From Leclercia pneumoniae (GTDB taxonomy: Bacteria > Pseudomonadota > Gammaproteobacteria > Enterobacterales > Enterobacteriaceae): a stretch of DNA of 64,000 bases. This document shows, in pieces, positions 20,938 to 33,519 of the stretch (positions are counted from its first letter, which is position 1; every line of letters begins with the position of its first letter). The stretch is taken from assembly GCF_017348915.1 (NCBI RefSeq), contig NZ_CP071383.1, positions 682,001 through 746,000 on the forward strand. The letters run 5' to 3'. Below the pieces are notes generated by a model. It saw nothing but the letters and a program-made list of their open reading frames with translations. It did no database searches and was not told where the DNA came from. The position numbers and the translations under genes were made by a program.

Positions 20938-22704
20938 ATGAGAGCAGCGGCAAAAGCGCTAAAACCAAAACGTCAGGAAGAACAGGCCAGCTTTATCAGC
21001 TGGCGTTTTGCGTTGTTATGCGGCTGTATCTTACTGGCGCTGGGCTTTCTGCTGGGACGAGTGGCGTGGCTACAGATCATCGCACCGGACATGCTGGTAC
21101 GTCAGGGGGACATGCGCTCCCTTCGCGTACAAGAGGTCTCGACATCACGAGGGTTGATCACCGATCGTTCTGGTCGTCCGCTGGCCGTCAGCGTGCCGGT
21201 AAAAGCGATCTGGGCCGATCCGAAGGAGCTGCATGACGCCGGCGGGATCTCTCTGGATAACCGCTGGAAAGCCCTCTCTGACGCGCTCAAAATGCCGCTG
21301 GATCAGCTCGCCGCGCGGGTGAATGCCAACCCGAAAGGGCGATTCATCTATCTGGCGCGCCAGGTCAATCCTGATATGGCTGATTACATTAAAAAGCTGA
21401 AACTGCCGGGGATCCATCTGCGTGAAGAGTCACGCCGTTACTATCCGTCAGGGGAAGTCACCGCTCACCTCATCGGCTTTACCAATGTGGATAGCCAGGG
21501 TATTGAAGGCGTCGAGAAGAGTTTCGATAAATGGCTCACCGGCCAGCCTGGCGAGCGTATCGTGCGTAAAGACCGCTATGGCCGCGTCATTGAAGATATC
21601 TCCTCTACCGATAGCCAGGCGGCACACAACCTCGCCCTTAGCATCGATGAGCGTCTGCAGGCGCTGGTTTACCGTGAGCTGAATAACGCCGTCGCTTTCA
21701 ACAAAGCTGAATCAGGTAGCGCTGTGCTGGTCGACGTCAGCACCGGCGAAGTGCTGGCGATGGCCAGCAGTCCTTCCTATAACCCGAACAATTTCGCCGG
21801 TACCGCCAAAGACGCAATGCGTAACCGGTCCATTACCGACGTGTTTGAACCGGGTTCAACCGTGAAGCCTATGGTCGTCATGACCGCCCTGCAACGCGGT
21901 ATCGTCAATGAAAATACGGTGCTGAACACGGTTCCTTATCGAATTAACGGCCACGAAATCAAAGACGTGGCGCGCTACAGCGAATTGACCCTGACCGGGG
22001 TTCTGCAGAAGTCGAGTAACGTCGGTGTTTCTAAGCTGGCGTTAGCGATGCCGTCCTCAGCGTTAGTAGAAACTTACTCACGTTTTGGGCTAGGAAAGGC
22101 GACCAATTTGGGGTTGGTCGGAGAACGCAGTGGCTTATATCCTCAAAAACAACGGTGGTCTGACATAGAGAGGGCCACCTTCTCTTTCGGCTACGGGCTA
22201 ATGGTAACCCCGTTACAGTTAGCGCGAGTCTACGCAACGATTGGCAGCTATGGCATCTATCGTCCGCTGTCGATTACCAAAGTTGATCCCCCGGTCTCCG
22301 GCGAGCGTGTCTTTCCGGAGTCTATCGTACGTACGGTTGTGCATATGATGGAGAGCGTGGCGCTGCCAGGCGGCGGCGGGGTCAAAGCCGCAATTAAAGG
22401 CTATCGTATCGCGATTAAGACCGGTACAGCGAAAAAAGTAGGGCCGGACGGTCGCTACATTAATAAATACATTGCCTATACCGCAGGTGTAGCGCCTGCA
22501 AGCAATCCGCGTTTTGCGCTGGTGGTAGTAATTAACGATCCACAGGCGGGTAAATACTACGGTGGCGCCGTTTCCGCGCCGGTGTTTGGTGCCATCATGG
22601 GCGGCGTTTTACGTACCATGAACATCGAACCGGATGCGCTGGCAACGGGCGAGAAAAGTGAATTTGTAATTAATCAAGGTGAGGGAACAGGTGGCAGATC
22701 GTAA
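20938..22704 (+). CDS. ftsI: Septal peptidoglycan transpeptidase FtsI (PBP3)
   Basis: This class B penicillin-binding protein cross-links septal peptidoglycan as partner of FtsW. The 588 residues match E. coli. It has a membrane anchor near residues 21-45, a PBP dimer domain and a transpeptidase domain with the active-site tetrad STVK at 307-310, then SSN and KTGTA. The beta-lactam target residues look standard. It overlaps murE by 14 nt. Confidence 0.97.
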   Translation: MRAAAKALKPKRQEEQASFISWRFALLCGCILLALGFLLGRVAWLQIIAPDMLVRQGDMRSLRVQEVSTSRGLITDRSGRPLAVSVPVKAIWADPKELHDAGGISLDNRWKALSDALKMPLDQLAARVNANPKGRFIYLARQVNPDMADYIKKLKLPGIHLREESRRYYPSGEVTAHLIGFTNVDSQGIEGVEKSFDKWLTGQPGERIVRKDRYGRVIEDISSTDSQAAHNLALSIDERLQALVYRELNNAVAFNKAESGSAVLVDVSTGEVLAMASSPSYNPNNFAGTAKDAMRNRSITDVFEPGSTVKPMVVMTALQRGIVNENTVLNTVPYRINGHEIKDVARYSELTLTGVLQKSSNVGVSKLALAMPSSALVETYSRFGLGKATNLGLVGERSGLYPQKQRWSDIERATFSFGYGLMVTPLQLARVYATIGSYGIYRPLSITKVDPPVSGERVFPESIVRTVVHMMESVALPGGGGVKAAIKGYRIAIKTGTAKKVGPDGRYINKYIAYTAGVAPASNPRFALVVVINDPQAGKYYGGAVSAPVFGAIMGGVLRTMNIEPDALATGEKSEFVINQGEGTGGRS

Positions 22705-24178
22705 TTTGCGCGACCTTCTTGCTCCATGGGTGCCAAACGCACCGGAGCGAGCACTGCGGGAGATGGTACTCGACAGCCGTGTGGCTGCATCGGGCGATCT
22801 CTTTGTAGCGGTGGTCGGTCATCAGGCGGACGGGCGTCGGTATATCCCGCAGGCGATTGCGCAAGGTGTAGCTGCCATTATTGCTGAGGCAAAAGATGAG
22901 GCGACCGACGGTGAAATCCGTGAAATGCACGGCGTGCCGGTAATCTTTCTCAGCCAGCTGAATGAGCGTCTCTCTGCACTGGCAGGGCGTTTTTATCATG
23001 AACCGTCTGAACAACTGCGTCTTATTGGCGTAACCGGTACGAACGGCAAAACCACCACCACGCAGCTTATGGCGCAGTGGGCGCAATTGCTGGGCGAGAC
23101 CGGTGCGGTGATGGGCACCGTAGGCAATGGTTTGCTGGGCAAAGTGATCCCGACAGAAAACACCACCGGCTCTGCGGTTGACGTCCAGCACGTGCTGGCG
23201 GGTCTGGCAGGGCAGGGGGCAACCTTCGCTGCGATGGAAGTCTCTTCTCACGGGCTGGTTCAACATCGTGTGGCGGCGCTGAAGTTTGCCGCCTCGGTGT
23301 TCACCAACCTGAGCCGCGATCACCTCGATTATCACGGTGATATGGAAAATTACGAGGCCGCGAAATGGCTGCTCTATTCCACTCACCACTGCGGTCAGGC
23401 GATCATTAATGCCGACGATGAAGTCGGCCGCCGCTGGCTGGCTAAGCTGCCGGACGCCGTTGCCGTGTCGATGGAAGACCATATCAACCCGAACTGTCAT
23501 GGCCGCTGGCTAAAAGCCACGGAAGTGAACTACCACGACAGCGGTGCAACCATCCGTTTCGTCTCCTCCTGGGGCGAAGGCGAAATTGAAAGCCGTCTGA
23601 TGGGGGCGTTTAACGTTAGCAATCTGCTACTGGCGCTGGCAACGCTGCTGGCACTGGGTTACCCACTCGCAGAACTGCTGAAAACCTCAGCTCGCCTGCA
23701 GCCGGTATGTGGCCGCATGGAAGTCTTTAGCGCACCGGGTAAACCGACCGTAGTGGTTGATTATGCCCACACTCCGGACGCACTGGAGAAGGCGCTGCAG
23801 GCAGCTCGTCTGCACTGTGCCGGCAAACTCTGGTGCGTGTTTGGCTGTGGCGGCGATCGTGATAAAGGCAAACGTCCGTTGATGGGCGCCATCGCGGAAG
23901 AGTTTGCAGACATTCCGGTCGTGACGGATGACAACCCACGTACCGAAGAGCCGCGCGCCATCATTAACGATATCCTGGCCGGGATGCTGGACGCCGGACG
24001 TGCTCGCGTTGTTGAAGGGCGCGCCGAAGCGGTCACTAACGCCATTATGCAGGCCGGTGAAAACGACGTGGTCTTGTTGGCGGGTAAAGGGCACGAAGAT
24101 TATCAGATCGTGGGGACCAACCGTCTGGACTACTCCGATCGCGTGACCGCAGCGCGTCTGCTGGGGGTCGTAGCATGA
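22691..24178 (+). CDS. murE: UDP-MurNAc-tripeptide ligase MurE
   Basis: MurE adds meso-diaminopimelate to UDP-MurNAc-L-Ala-D-Glu. I use the GTG at 22691 ([13 protein letters not shown]), giving 495 residues as in E. coli, with GAGGG upstream; an upstream GTG at 22679 would add four residues. The ATP loop is [13 protein letters not shown], and the DDNPRTEEP motif gives meso-DAP specificity. It overlaps ftsI by 14 nt and murF by 4 nt. Confidence 0.97.
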   Translation: MADRNLRDLLAPWVPNAPERALREMVLDSRVAASGDLFVAVVGHQADGRRYIPQAIAQGVAAIIAEAKDEATDGEIREMHGVPVIFLSQLNERLSALAGRFYHEPSEQLRLIGVTGTNGKTTTTQLMAQWAQLLGETGAVMGTVGNGLLGKVIPTENTTGSAVDVQHVLAGLAGQGATFAAMEVSSHGLVQHRVAALKFAASVFTNLSRDHLDYHGDMENYEAAKWLLYSTHHCGQAIINADDEVGRRWLAKLPDAVAVSMEDHINPNCHGRWLKATEVNYHDSGATIRFVSSWGEGEIESRLMGAFNVSNLLLALATLLALGYPLAELLKTSARLQPVCGRMEVFSAPGKPTVVVDYAHTPDALEKALQAARLHCAGKLWCVFGCGGDRDKGKRPLMGAIAEEFADIPVVTDDNPRTEEPRAIINDILAGMLDAGRARVVEGRAEAVTNAIMQAGENDVVLLAGKGHEDYQIVGTNRLDYSDRVTAARLLGVVA

Positions 24179-25533
24179 TTAGCGTATCGCTAAGCCAACT
24201 CGCCGGCATTTTGCACGGTGAACTGCAGGGACAGGATCTGACCTGTGATGCGGTAACAACGGACACCCGTAAAATCACCCCAGGGTGCCTGTTTGTGGCG
24301 CTGAAGGGCGAGCGTTTTGACGCTCATGATTTTGCCGATCAAGCCAAAGAGGCCGGCGCTGGCGCACTGTTAGTGAGTCGTAAGCTGAATGTCGATTTGC
24401 CCCAGGTGGTGGTGAAAGATACCCGCCAGGCGTTTGGTGAACTGGCGGCATGGGTGCGCCAACAGGTCCCTACGCGGATCGTGGCGCTGACCGGTTCATC
24501 CGGTAAAACTTCGGTTAAAGAGATGACCGCGGCCATTTTGAGCCAATGCGGTAACACCCTCTACACTGCCGGGAACCTGAATAATGACATCGGTGTGCCG
24601 ATGACTCTGCTGCGTCTGACGCCAGAGCATGAGTATGCCGTGATTGAGCTTGGCGCTAACCACCAGGGAGAAATCGCCTGGACCGTCAGCCTGACTAAAC
24701 CGGAGGCGGCGTTAGTCAATAATCTGGCGGCCGCTCACCTCGAAGGGTTTGGCTCGCTCGAAGGCGTGGCGAAAGCGAAGGGCGAAATCTATACCGGTCT
24801 GCCGCAGAACGGTATCGCCATCATGAACGCCGATAATAACGACCAGTTGAACTGGAAGAGCGTGATTGGCGATCGCAAAACCTGGCGATTTTCACCGAAT
24901 GCTGCCAACAGCGACTTTACGGCAACCAATATCCATGTGACCTCGCACGGTACAGAGTTCACCTTACAAACGCCAACCGGCAGCACGGACGTTCTGCTGC
25001 CGTTGCCGGGGCGCCATAACATCGCCAACGCGCTGGCCGCGACGGCGCTGGCCATGGCGGTCGGTGCTCCCCTGAGCGCTATCAAAACCGGACTGGCAAA
25101 TTTGACCGCGGTACCAGGTCGTCTGTTCCCGGTCCCACTGGGTGAAAACAAACTGCTGCTGGACGACTCCTATAACGCCAACGTCGGGTCGATGACCGCT
25201 GCGGTTCAGGTGCTGTCCGAAATGCCGGGCTACCGCGTGCTGGTGGTCGGTGACATGGCAGAGCTGGGTGATGAAAGCGTAGCGTGTCACCGCCAGGTGG
25301 GGGAAGCAGCGAAAGCTTCAGGTATTGATCGCGTGTTAAGCACCGGAGCATTAAGCCAGACACTTAGTGAGGCAAGCGGCGCAGGTGAGCACTTTGCTGA
25401 CAAAGCCGCCCTGATCACCCGCCTGAAGGCGTTGATTCAGGAAAAACAAATCATCACCGTTTTGGTGAAAGGTTCACGTAGCGCAGCCATGGAAGACGTT
25501 GTGCGCGTATTACAGGAGAATGGGACATGTTAG
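24175..25533 (+). CDS. murF: UDP-MurNAc-tripeptide-D-Ala-D-Ala ligase MurF
   Basis: MurF attaches D-Ala-D-Ala to complete the UDP-MurNAc pentapeptide. The 452 residues match E. coli. It has the Mur ligase three-domain layout, the ATP loop [13 protein letters not shown] (about residues 104-116) and the conserved [11 protein letters not shown] segment in the C-terminal half. Starts ATGA across the murE stop; overlaps mraY by 7 nt. Confidence 0.97.
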   Translation: MISVSLSQLAGILHGELQGQDLTCDAVTTDTRKITPGCLFVALKGERFDAHDFADQAKEAGAGALLVSRKLNVDLPQVVVKDTRQAFGELAAWVRQQVPTRIVALTGSSGKTSVKEMTAAILSQCGNTLYTAGNLNNDIGVPMTLLRLTPEHEYAVIELGANHQGEIAWTVSLTKPEAALVNNLAAAHLEGFGSLEGVAKAKGEIYTGLPQNGIAIMNADNNDQLNWKSVIGDRKTWRFSPNAANSDFTATNIHVTSHGTEFTLQTPTGSTDVLLPLPGRHNIANALAATALAMAVGAPLSAIKTGLANLTAVPGRLFPVPLGENKLLLDDSYNANVGSMTAAVQVLSEMPGYRVLVVGDMAELGDESVACHRQVGEAAKASGIDRVLSTGALSQTLSEASGAGEHFADKAALITRLKALIQEKQIITVLVKGSRSAAMEDVVRVLQENGTC

Positions 25534-26609
25534 TTTGGCTGGCCGAACATTTGGTCAAATATTATTCAGGCTTTAACGTCTTTTCTTATCTGACGTTTCG
25601 CGCCATTGTCAGCCTGCTGACTGCGTTGTTCATCTCTTTATGGATGGGCCCGCGCATGATTGCCCATCTGCAAAAGCTCTCTTTCGGCCAGGTTGTCCGT
25701 AACGATGGTCCGGAATCACACTTCAGCAAACGTGGTACGCCAACCATGGGCGGCATCATGATTCTGACGGCGATCGTCGTTTCCGTGCTGTTGTGGGCCT
25801 ACCCGTCTAACCCCTATGTCTGGTGTGTGCTGGTTGTGCTGGTGGGCTACGGGATTATTGGTTTTGTCGATGATTACCGCAAAGTGGTACGCAAAGATAC
25901 CAAAGGGCTGATAGCCCGCTGGAAATACTTCTGGATGTCGGTGATTGCGCTGGGCGTGGCATTCGCGCTCTACCTGGCCGGCAAAGATACCCCGGCCACC
26001 GAGCTGGTGGTGCCGTTCTTCAAGGATGTGATGCCACAGCTGGGGATCTTCTACATCCTGCTGGCTTACTTCGTCATTGTGGGTACCGGTAATGCGGTGA
26101 ACCTGACCGATGGTCTGGACGGCCTGGCTATTATGCCGACTGTCTTCGTGGCTGGCGGGTTTGCGCTGGTGGCGTGGGCAACCGGGAATATGAACTTCGC
26201 GAACTACCTGCACATTCCTTATCTGCGTCATGCCGGCGAGCTGGTGATTGTCTGTACGGCGATTGTGGGCGCGGGGCTCGGATTCTTGTGGTTCAACACC
26301 TATCCGGCGCAGGTCTTTATGGGTGACGTCGGTTCGCTGGCGCTGGGTGGTGCACTGGGCATTATCGCCGTGCTGCTGCGTCAGGAGTTCTTGCTGGTGA
26401 TCATGGGAGGGGTGTTCGTGGTTGAAACCCTGTCAGTGATTTTGCAGGTGGGCTCCTTCAAGCTGCGCGGTCAGCGCATCTTCCGTATGGCGCCGATTCA
26501 CCATCACTATGAATTGAAAGGCTGGCCGGAGCCGCGCGTGATTGTGCGCTTCTGGATTATTTCGCTGATGCTGGTGCTGATTGGCCTGGCAACGCTGAAG
26601 GTACGTTAA
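25527..26609 (+). CDS. mraY: Phospho-MurNAc-pentapeptide transferase MraY
   Basis: MraY transfers phospho-MurNAc-pentapeptide to undecaprenyl phosphate to make lipid I at the inner membrane. The 360-residue protein has about ten membrane segments and matches E. coli length. Active-site stretches include GFVDDYRKV (aspartate pair), [10 protein letters not shown] and the cytoplasmic [14 protein letters not shown] loop. Confidence 0.97.
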   Translation: MLVWLAEHLVKYYSGFNVFSYLTFRAIVSLLTALFISLWMGPRMIAHLQKLSFGQVVRNDGPESHFSKRGTPTMGGIMILTAIVVSVLLWAYPSNPYVWCVLVVLVGYGIIGFVDDYRKVVRKDTKGLIARWKYFWMSVIALGVAFALYLAGKDTPATELVVPFFKDVMPQLGIFYILLAYFVIVGTGNAVNLTDGLDGLAIMPTVFVAGGFALVAWATGNMNFANYLHIPYLRHAGELVIVCTAIVGAGLGFLWFNTYPAQVFMGDVGSLALGGALGIIAVLLRQEFLLVIMGGVFVVETLSVILQVGSFKLRGQRIFRMAPIHHHYELKGWPEPRVIVRFWIISLMLVLIGLATLKVR

Positions 26610-26611
26610 TC

Positions 26612-27928
26612 ATGGCAGATTACCAGGGTAAAAAAGTCGTTATCATCGGGCTGGGCCTTACCGGGCTCTCCTGCGTGGACTTTTTCCTTGCGCGCGGCGT
26701 CACGCCGCGCGTAATGGATACGCGTATCTCTCCGCCTGGGCTGGACACACTGCCGGAACAGGTTGAACGCCACCTTGGTGGTCTTAATGATGACTGGCTG
26801 CTGGCAGCCGATCTGATCGTTGCCAGCCCCGGTATGGCGCTGGCGCACCCTTCGTTAAGCGCCGCAGCCGATGCGGGCGTTGAAATTGTGGGTGATATTG
26901 AACTGTTCTGCCGTGAAGCACAGGCGCCAATCGTCGCCATTACCGGCTCTAACGGTAAAAGCACCGTCACGACCCTCGTGGGTGAGATGGCAAAAGCGGC
27001 AGGCGTGAGCGTCGGTGTCGGCGGAAACATTGGATTGCCCGCCTTAATGCTGCTCGATCAGGGACGCGAGTTGTATGTTCTGGAGCTTTCCAGCTTCCAG
27101 CTGGAAACCACCTCCAGCCTGAAGGCCGTGGCCGCCACGATCCTCAACGTAACCGAAGATCATATGGACCGTTACCCGTTTGGTCTGCAGCAATACCGTG
27201 CAGCCAAACTGCGGGTTTACGAGAATGCAGAAGTTTGTGTGGTTAACGCCGATGATGCGCTGACAATGCCGGTTCGCGGCGCCGATGAGCGCTGCATCAG
27301 CTTTGGTATCAACATGGGTGACTATCATCTGAATCGTCAGCAGGGCGAAACCTGGCTGCGCGTGCAGGGTGAAAAAGTGCTGAACGTAAAAGAGATGAAG
27401 CTTACCGGGCAGCATAACTACACCAATGCGCTGGCGGCGCTGGCGCTGGCGGATGCCGCCGGGTTACCGCGTGCGTCCAGCCTGAAAGCCCTCACCACCT
27501 TTACCGGTCTTGCTCACCGATTCCAGCTGGCGCTGGAACACAACGGCGTGCGCTGGATCAACGACTCCAAAGCCACCAACGTGGGTAGCACCGAGGCGGC
27601 GCTGAATGGCCTGCACGTAGAGGGTACGCTGCATCTGTTGCTTGGCGGTGATGGCAAATCGGCTGACTTCTCTTCTCTGAAACCGTATCTGAAGGGCGAC
27701 AACGTGCGCCTTTACTGCTTCGGCCGGGATGGCGCAGAGCTGGCGGCATTACGTCCGGAGGTCGCACAGCAGACAGAAACCATGGAACAGGCGATGCGCC
27801 TGCTCGCCCCCACGCTGAAGCCGGGCGATATGGTGTTGCTCTCTCCTGCCTGCGCCAGCCTTGATCAGTTTAAAAACTTTGAACAGCGTGGCGATCTCTT
27901 CACCCGCCTGGCGCAGGAGTTAGGCTGA
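26612..27928 (+). CDS. murD: UDP-MurNAc-L-alanine-D-glutamate ligase MurD
   Basis: MurD adds D-glutamate to UDP-MurNAc-L-Ala in the cytoplasm. The 438 residues match E. coli. The N-terminal Rossmann-like UDP-binding domain begins [12 protein letters not shown]; the central ATP loop is [13 protein letters not shown], and [15 protein letters not shown] marks the C-terminal domain. It lies 2 nt after mraY and its stop overlaps ftsW by 1 nt (TGATG). Confidence 0.97.
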   Translation: MADYQGKKVVIIGLGLTGLSCVDFFLARGVTPRVMDTRISPPGLDTLPEQVERHLGGLNDDWLLAADLIVASPGMALAHPSLSAAADAGVEIVGDIELFCREAQAPIVAITGSNGKSTVTTLVGEMAKAAGVSVGVGGNIGLPALMLLDQGRELYVLELSSFQLETTSSLKAVAATILNVTEDHMDRYPFGLQQYRAAKLRVYENAEVCVVNADDALTMPVRGADERCISFGINMGDYHLNRQQGETWLRVQGEKVLNVKEMKLTGQHNYTNALAALALADAAGLPRASSLKALTTFTGLAHRFQLALEHNGVRWINDSKATNVGSTEAALNGLHVEGTLHLLLGGDGKSADFSSLKPYLKGDNVRLYCFGRDGAELAALRPEVAQQTETMEQAMRLLAPTLKPGDMVLLSPACASLDQFKNFEQRGDLFTRLAQELG

Positions 27929-29172
27929 TGCGTTTATCTTTCCCTCGCTTTCGCCTGCCGCGCCTGCCGGGATTCGGTATCCTGGCGTGGATCTTCGCGG
28001 CGCTGAAAGGCTGGGTCATGGGCTCACGGGATAAAGATTCCGATAGCCTTATCATGTATGACCGTGTGCTGCTCTGGCTTACGCTGGGGCTGGCCGCTAT
28101 TGGCTTTATTATGGTGACCTCCGCCTCGATGCCCGTGGGGCAGCGTCTGGCGAACGATCCTTTCCTGTTTGCCAAGCGTGATGGTTTGTACATTATTCTC
28201 GCATTCTGTCTGGCGATGGTGACACTGCGTCTGCCGATGGAGTTCTGGCAGCGGCACAGCACCGCAATGCTTATCGCCTCTATCGTCATGCTGCTGATTG
28301 TTCTGGTGGTGGGCAGTTCTGTTAACGGGGCATCGCGCTGGATTGCCTTTGGCCCGCTGCGAATTCAGCCTGCGGAGTTTACCAAACTGTCGCTCTTCTG
28401 CTATCTGGCCAACTACCTGGTGCGTAAAGTCGATGAGGTGCGTAACAACCTGCGCGGCTTTTTAAAACCGATGGGCGTGATTCTGGTGCTGGCGGTATTA
28501 CTGCTTGCGCAGCCTGACCTGGGTACCGTGGTCGTGCTGTTTGTCACCACGCTGGCCATGCTGTTTCTCGCTGGCGCCAAATTGTGGCAGTTCATCGCCA
28601 TTATCGGGATGGGCATCTCTGCCGTCGTGCTGTTGATTCTGGCTGAACCCTACCGTATCCGCCGCGTAACCTCGTTCTGGAATCCGTGGGAAGATCCCTT
28701 CGGCAGCGGTTATCAGCTCACCCAGTCATTGATGGCGTTTGGACGGGGTGAATTCTGGGGGCAGGGGCTGGGGAATTCCGTCCAAAAACTTGAGTATTTA
28801 CCGGAGGCACATACCGACTTCATCTTCTCTATCATTGGGGAAGAACTGGGTTATATCGGTGTGGTATTAGCACTTTTAATGGTATTCTTCGTCGCTTTCC
28901 GCGCCATGTCGATTGGCCGAAAAGCGCTGGTGATTGACCATCGCTTCTCGGGCTTTCTGGCGTGCTCGATCGGGATCTGGTTCAGTTTCCAGGCTCTGGT
29001 GAACGTCGGCGCGGCGGCCGGCATGCTGCCCACAAAGGGGCTGACGTTGCCGTTGATCAGTTATGGTGGCTCGAGTCTGTTGATTATGTCGACCGCCATT
29101 ATGTTTTTGCTACGTATAGATTATGAAACGCGTCTGGAGAATGCCCAGGCGTTTACACGAGGTTCACGATGA
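27928..29172 (+). CDS. ftsW: Septal peptidoglycan polymerase FtsW
   Basis: This SEDS-family glycosyltransferase polymerises lipid II at the septum together with FtsI. The 414 residues match E. coli FtsW, with about ten membrane segments after a short basic cytoplasmic N-terminus. The SEDS signature region [19 protein letters not shown] and the C-terminal [10 protein letters not shown] stretch are intact. Confidence 0.97.
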   Translation: MRLSFPRFRLPRLPGFGILAWIFAALKGWVMGSRDKDSDSLIMYDRVLLWLTLGLAAIGFIMVTSASMPVGQRLANDPFLFAKRDGLYIILAFCLAMVTLRLPMEFWQRHSTAMLIASIVMLLIVLVVGSSVNGASRWIAFGPLRIQPAEFTKLSLFCYLANYLVRKVDEVRNNLRGFLKPMGVILVLAVLLLAQPDLGTVVVLFVTTLAMLFLAGAKLWQFIAIIGMGISAVVLLILAEPYRIRRVTSFWNPWEDPFGSGYQLTQSLMAFGRGEFWGQGLGNSVQKLEYLPEAHTDFIFSIIGEELGYIGVVLALLMVFFVAFRAMSIGRKALVIDHRFSGFLACSIGIWFSFQALVNVGAAAGMLPTKGLTLPLISYGGSSLLIMSTAIMFLLRIDYETRLENAQAFTRGSR

Positions 29173-30233
29173 ATCAACCGAAGCGGTTAATGGTGATGGC
29201 AGGCGGTACCGGCGGACATGTCTTTCCGGGGCTGGCGGTTGCGCACCATTTGATGGATCAGGGCTGGCAAGTACGCTGGCTAGGAACCGCAGACCGCATG
29301 GAAGCCGATCTGGTGCCGAAACACGGTATCGAGATCGACTTTATTCGTATTTCCGGTCTTCGCGGCAAGGGACTGAAAGCTCTGCTGCTCGCACCGGTAC
29401 GCATTTTCAATGCCTGGCGTCAGGCGCGCGCCATCATGAAACGCTTTAAGCCGGACGTGGTGCTGGGCATGGGCGGTTATGTCTCTGGCCCGGGTGGCCT
29501 GGCGGCATGGTCGTTGGGTATCCCCGTTGTGCTGCATGAGCAGAACGGTATCGCGGGCCTCACTAATAAATGGCTGGCGAAAATTGCCAGCAAAGTGATG
29601 CAGGCTTTCCCGGGGGCGTTTCCGAAAGCCGATGTCGTGGGTAACCCGGTGCGCGTTGATGTGCTGGCGCTGCCGCTACCCCAGGCGCGACTCACCGGGC
29701 GTGAAGGGCCGGTGCGGGTGCTGGTCGTCGGAGGCTCGCAGGGCGCGCGCGTGTTGAACCAGACGATGCCGCAGGTGGCCGCGAAGCTGGGTGAGGCTGT
29801 GACAATTTGGCATCAAAGCGGTAAAGGCGCTCAGCAGACCGTTGAGCAAGCTTATGCAGAGGCCGGTCAGCCGCAGCATAAGGTCACCGAATTTATCGAC
29901 GACATGGCCGCCGCTTACGCCTGGGCCGATGTGGTAGTTTGCCGCTCTGGTGCATTGACGGTAAGCGAAATCGCTGCCGCCGGTTTGCCAGCGCTGTTTG
30001 TGCCGTTCCAGCACAAAGATCGTCAGCAGTACTGGAATGCGTTGCCACTTGAGAAAGCCGGCGCCGCAAAAATCTTTGAACAGCCGCAATTTACCGCAGA
30101 TGCGGTCGCCACCACCCTGGCGGGCTGGAACCGGGAGACATTACTGGAGATGGCGCAGCACGCACGCGCGGCCGCGATCCCGGATGCCACCGAGCGGGTA
30201 GCAAAAGAAGTGAGCCTGGCAGCCCAGGCTTAA
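29169..30233 (+). CDS. murG: Lipid II synthase MurG
   Basis: This GT28 glycosyltransferase adds GlcNAc to lipid I on the cytoplasmic membrane face. The 354 residues compare with 355 in E. coli. The N-terminal glycine loop [13 protein letters not shown] binds the lipid acceptor; [12 protein letters not shown] and the [10 protein letters not shown] segment belong to the UDP-GlcNAc domain. It overlaps ftsW by 4 nt; a 56-nt gap precedes murC. Confidence 0.97.
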   Translation: MNQPKRLMVMAGGTGGHVFPGLAVAHHLMDQGWQVRWLGTADRMEADLVPKHGIEIDFIRISGLRGKGLKALLLAPVRIFNAWRQARAIMKRFKPDVVLGMGGYVSGPGGLAAWSLGIPVVLHEQNGIAGLTNKWLAKIASKVMQAFPGAFPKADVVGNPVRVDVLALPLPQARLTGREGPVRVLVVGGSQGARVLNQTMPQVAAKLGEAVTIWHQSGKGAQQTVEQAYAEAGQPQHKVTEFIDDMAAAYAWADVVVCRSGALTVSEIAAAGLPALFVPFQHKDRQQYWNALPLEKAGAAKIFEQPQFTADAVATTLAGWNRETLLEMAQHARAAAIPDATERVAKEVSLAAQA

Positions 30234-30289
30234 CCCTCGCAGCGCGTGTTGCGCTGCACGAATTTTAAGTAGTCGATGGCGTTTAGAGA

Positions 30290-31765
30290 ATGAATACACA
30301 ACAACTGGCGAAACTGCGTTCAATCGTGCCCGAGATGCGTCGCGTCCGGCACATTCACTTCGTTGGCATCGGCGGCGCCGGTATGGGCGGTATTGCCGAA
30401 GTGCTGGCGAATGAAGGTTACCAGATCAGCGGTTCTGATCTGGCGCCGAACCCTGTTACGCAACAGTTGGCGTCGCTTGGCGCAACAATCTATTTCAACC
30501 ATCGCCCGGAAAACGTCAGTGACGCGAGCGTGGTGGTGGTATCCAGCGCGATTTCTGCCGATAACCCGGAGATTGTGGCTGCGCACGAAGCGCGTATCCC
30601 GGTAATCCGCCGCGCCGAAATGCTGGCTGAGTTGATGCGTTTCCGTCACGGCATCGCTGTTGCCGGAACTCACGGTAAGACCACGACGACGGCGATGGTC
30701 TCCAGTATTTATGCCGAAGCGGGTCTCGATCCAACGTTCGTGAACGGCGGGCTGGTGAAAGCGGCAGGCGTGCATGCACGCCTGGGTCACAGCCGTTACC
30801 TGATTGCTGAAGCAGATGAAAGTGATGCGTCATTCCTGCATTTACAACCGATGGTGGCGATTGTTACCAACATCGAAGCCGACCATATGGATACTTACCA
30901 GGGCGATTTCGAAAATTTAAAGCAAACATTCATCAACTTTTTGCACAATCTGCCGTTTTATGGACGTGCAGTAATGTGCGTGGACGATCCGGTCATCCGC
31001 GAGCTGCTGCCGCGAGTGGGGCGTCAGATAACTACTTACGGCTTCAGTGAAGATGCCGATGTGCGCGTTGAGAACTATCAGCAGATTGGTGCTCAGGGGC
31101 ACTTTACACTGGCCCGCCAGGATAAAGAGCTGGTGCAGGTCACGCTGAACGCGCCGGGTCGCCACAACGCGCTAAACGCCGCGGCGGCGGTTGCCGTAGC
31201 AACGGAAGAGGGCATTGAAGACGAGGCAATTTTGCGCGCGCTGGAGAGCTTCCAGGGCACTGGCCGTCGTTTTGATTTCCTTGGGGAGTTCCCGCTGGCA
31301 GAGGTTAACGGCAAAACCGGTACCGCTATGCTGGTAGATGACTATGGTCATCACCCTACGGAAGTGGATGCCACCATTAAGGCGGCGCGTGCCGGCTGGC
31401 CAGATAAAAATCTGGTGATGGTATTCCAGCCTCATCGCTATACCCGTACCCGCGATCTCTATGATGACTTCGCTAACGTCCTGTCACAGGTGGATGCCCT
31501 GCTGATGCTGGATGTTTACTCTGCGGGTGAAGCGGCAATTCCGGGCGCGGACAGCCGTTCGCTGTGTCGTACCATTCGTGGGCGCGGTAAGATTGACCCG
31601 ATTCTGGTCCCCGACCACGCACAGGTAGCGGCGATGCTCGCCCCCGTGCTGACCGGTAATGATTTGATTCTGGTTCAGGGTGCGGGAAATATCGGCAAGA
31701 TCGCCCGTAACTTAGCTGAAATCAAACTGAAGCCGCAAAATTCGGAGGAAGAACGCCATGGCTGA
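30290..31765 (+). CDS. murC: UDP-MurNAc-L-alanine ligase MurC
   Basis: MurC adds L-alanine, the first peptide residue, to UDP-MurNAc. The 491 residues match E. coli. It shows the N-terminal [17 protein letters not shown] Rossmann motif and the ATP loop [13 protein letters not shown] (about residues 124-136). It overlaps ddlB by 8 nt. Confidence 0.97.
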   Translation: MNTQQLAKLRSIVPEMRRVRHIHFVGIGGAGMGGIAEVLANEGYQISGSDLAPNPVTQQLASLGATIYFNHRPENVSDASVVVVSSAISADNPEIVAAHEARIPVIRRAEMLAELMRFRHGIAVAGTHGKTTTTAMVSSIYAEAGLDPTFVNGGLVKAAGVHARLGHSRYLIAEADESDASFLHLQPMVAIVTNIEADHMDTYQGDFENLKQTFINFLHNLPFYGRAVMCVDDPVIRELLPRVGRQITTYGFSEDADVRVENYQQIGAQGHFTLARQDKELVQVTLNAPGRHNALNAAAAVAVATEEGIEDEAILRALESFQGTGRRFDFLGEFPLAEVNGKTGTAMLVDDYGHHPTEVDATIKAARAGWPDKNLVMVFQPHRYTRTRDLYDDFANVLSQVDALLMLDVYSAGEAAIPGADSRSLCRTIRGRGKIDPILVPDHAQVAAMLAPVLTGNDLILVQGAGNIGKIARNLAEIKLKPQNSEEERHG

Positions 31766-32678
31766 TAAGATCGCCGTCCTGCTTGGCGGGACTTCCGCTG
31801 AACGCGACGTTTCTCTGAACTCTGGCGCAGCAGTACTGGCGGGTCTTCGCGAAGGTGGCATTGATGCGCACCCGGTCGATCCAAAGGAGACGGATGTCAC
31901 GCGCCTGAAAGAGATGGGATTTGATAAGGTTTTCATCGCCCTCCACGGTCGTGGCGGTGAAGATGGCACCCTGCAGGGGTTACTGGATTTGATTGGCTTG
32001 CCCTATACCGGCAGTGGCGTCATGGCGTCGGCCATTTCTATGGATAAGTTGCGCAGCAAATTGTTGTGGCAGGGTGCGGGCTTACCGGTCGCGCCATGGG
32101 TTGCTGTTACGCGCCGCGAATTTGAATTAGGCCTGCCAGACAGCGTTATTTCGCGAATTGCCGCGCTGGGTTTGCCGGTTATTGTTAAGCCCAGCCGCGA
32201 AGGCTCCAGCGTTGGCATGTCTAAAGTGGACAATGCAGGCGATATATCTTCGGCATTAGCGCTGGCATTTCAACATGATGAAGAAGTTCTGATTGAAAAA
32301 TGGCTCAGCGGGCCGGAATTTACCGTCGCCATGCTTGGTGAAGAAATTTTACCGTCGATTCGTATCCAACCAGCCGGAACCTTCTATGATTATGAGGCGA
32401 AGTATCTCTCTGATGAGTCGCAATATTTCTGCCCTGCAGGTCTGAAAGAGAAGGATGAAGCGCAGTTACAGTCTCTGGTCCTTAAAGCATGGACTGTTTT
32501 AGGTTGTCGCGGTTGGGGTCGTATTGATGTGATGCAGGACAGTGATGGGCAGTTTTATCTGCTGGAGGCGAACACCTCTCCAGGAATGACCAGCCACAGC
32601 CTGGTGCCCATGGCGGCGCGTCAGGCGGGCATGAGTTTCTCCCAGCTTGTTGTACGTATTCTGGATCAGGCGCGCTGA
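31758..32678 (+). CDS. ddlB: D-alanine-D-alanine ligase DdlB
   Basis: This ATP-grasp enzyme makes the D-Ala-D-Ala dipeptide used by MurF. The 306 residues match E. coli DdlB. The N-terminal [14 protein letters not shown], the HGRGGEDG segment, the [11 protein letters not shown] loop and the C-terminal [13 protein letters not shown] metal-binding stretch are visible. Next gene ftsQ starts 1 nt later. Confidence 0.97.
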   Translation: MADKIAVLLGGTSAERDVSLNSGAAVLAGLREGGIDAHPVDPKETDVTRLKEMGFDKVFIALHGRGGEDGTLQGLLDLIGLPYTGSGVMASAISMDKLRSKLLWQGAGLPVAPWVAVTRREFELGLPDSVISRIAALGLPVIVKPSREGSSVGMSKVDNAGDISSALALAFQHDEEVLIEKWLSGPEFTVAMLGEEILPSIRIQPAGTFYDYEAKYLSDESQYFCPAGLKEKDEAQLQSLVLKAWTVLGCRGWGRIDVMQDSDGQFYLLEANTSPGMTSHSLVPMAARQAGMSFSQLVVRILDQAR

Positions 32679-32679
32679 T

Positions 32680-33519
32680 ATGTCTCAGGCTGCGCTGAAC
32701 ACGCGAAATCGTGACGAAGAGGAAGAGTATTCGTCTCGTCGCAATAATGGAACGCGTCTTGCAGGGATTATCTTCCTGCTTGCCGTGCTATGTACCGTGT
32801 TTGTCAGCGGCTGGATGGTGCTGGGCTGGATGGAAGATGCGCAGCGGTTACCCCTGTCGAAACTGGTGGTGACCGGCGATCGTCATTACACCCGTAACGA
32901 TGATATACGCCAGTCAATCCTGGCGTTGGGATCGCCGGGAACCTTTATGACTCAGGACGTCAACATCATCCAGAGCCAGATTGAACGTCTGCCGTGGATA
33001 AAACAGGCAAGCGTACGCAAGCAGTGGCCCGATGAATTGAAGATTCATCTGGTTGAATTTGTGCCCATTGCGCGGTGGAATGATCAGCATATGGTTGACG
33101 CAGACGGAAATTCCTTCAGCGTCCCTGCCGATCGCGTCAGCAAGCAAAATTTACCCATGTTATATGGGCCGGAAGGCAGCGAAAATGAGGTCCTGGAAGG
33201 TTTTCGTAACATGGGGCAGGTGTTGGCTAAGGATCGGTTTACGTTAAAGAATGCGGCGATGACAGCGCGACGTTCATGGCAGTTAACGCTGACGAATGAC
33301 ATCAAGCTTAACCTTGGCCGCGGCGACACCATGAAGCGTCTGGCGCGATTTGTAGAACTCTATCCGGTTCTGCAACAACAGGCGCAGGCCGATGGCAAAC
33401 GGATAAGCTACGTTGATTTGCGCTATGACTCAGGCGCGTCGGTGGGGTGGATCCCGGCGCCGGATGAGGAAACCAGGCAGCAACAAAATCAGGCACAGGT
33501 ACAGGCAGAACAACAATGA
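32680..33519 (+). CDS. ftsQ: Cell division protein FtsQ
   Basis: FtsQ bridges early and late divisome proteins through FtsBL. From the ATG at 32680 ([16 protein letters not shown]) it has 279 residues against 276 in E. coli; earlier in-frame starts lie inside ddlB and are rejected. It has a cytoplasmic tail, one membrane segment (about 30-50), a POTRA domain starting [15 protein letters not shown], and a beta domain. The Gln-rich tail is slightly longer than in K-12. Confidence 0.96.
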   Translation: MSQAALNTRNRDEEEEYSSRRNNGTRLAGIIFLLAVLCTVFVSGWMVLGWMEDAQRLPLSKLVVTGDRHYTRNDDIRQSILALGSPGTFMTQDVNIIQSQIERLPWIKQASVRKQWPDELKIHLVEFVPIARWNDQHMVDADGNSFSVPADRVSKQNLPMLYGPEGSENEVLEGFRNMGQVLAKDRFTLKNAAMTARRSWQLTLTNDIKLNLGRGDTMKRLARFVELYPVLQQQAQADGKRISYVDLRYDSGASVGWIPAPDEETRQQQNQAQVQAEQQ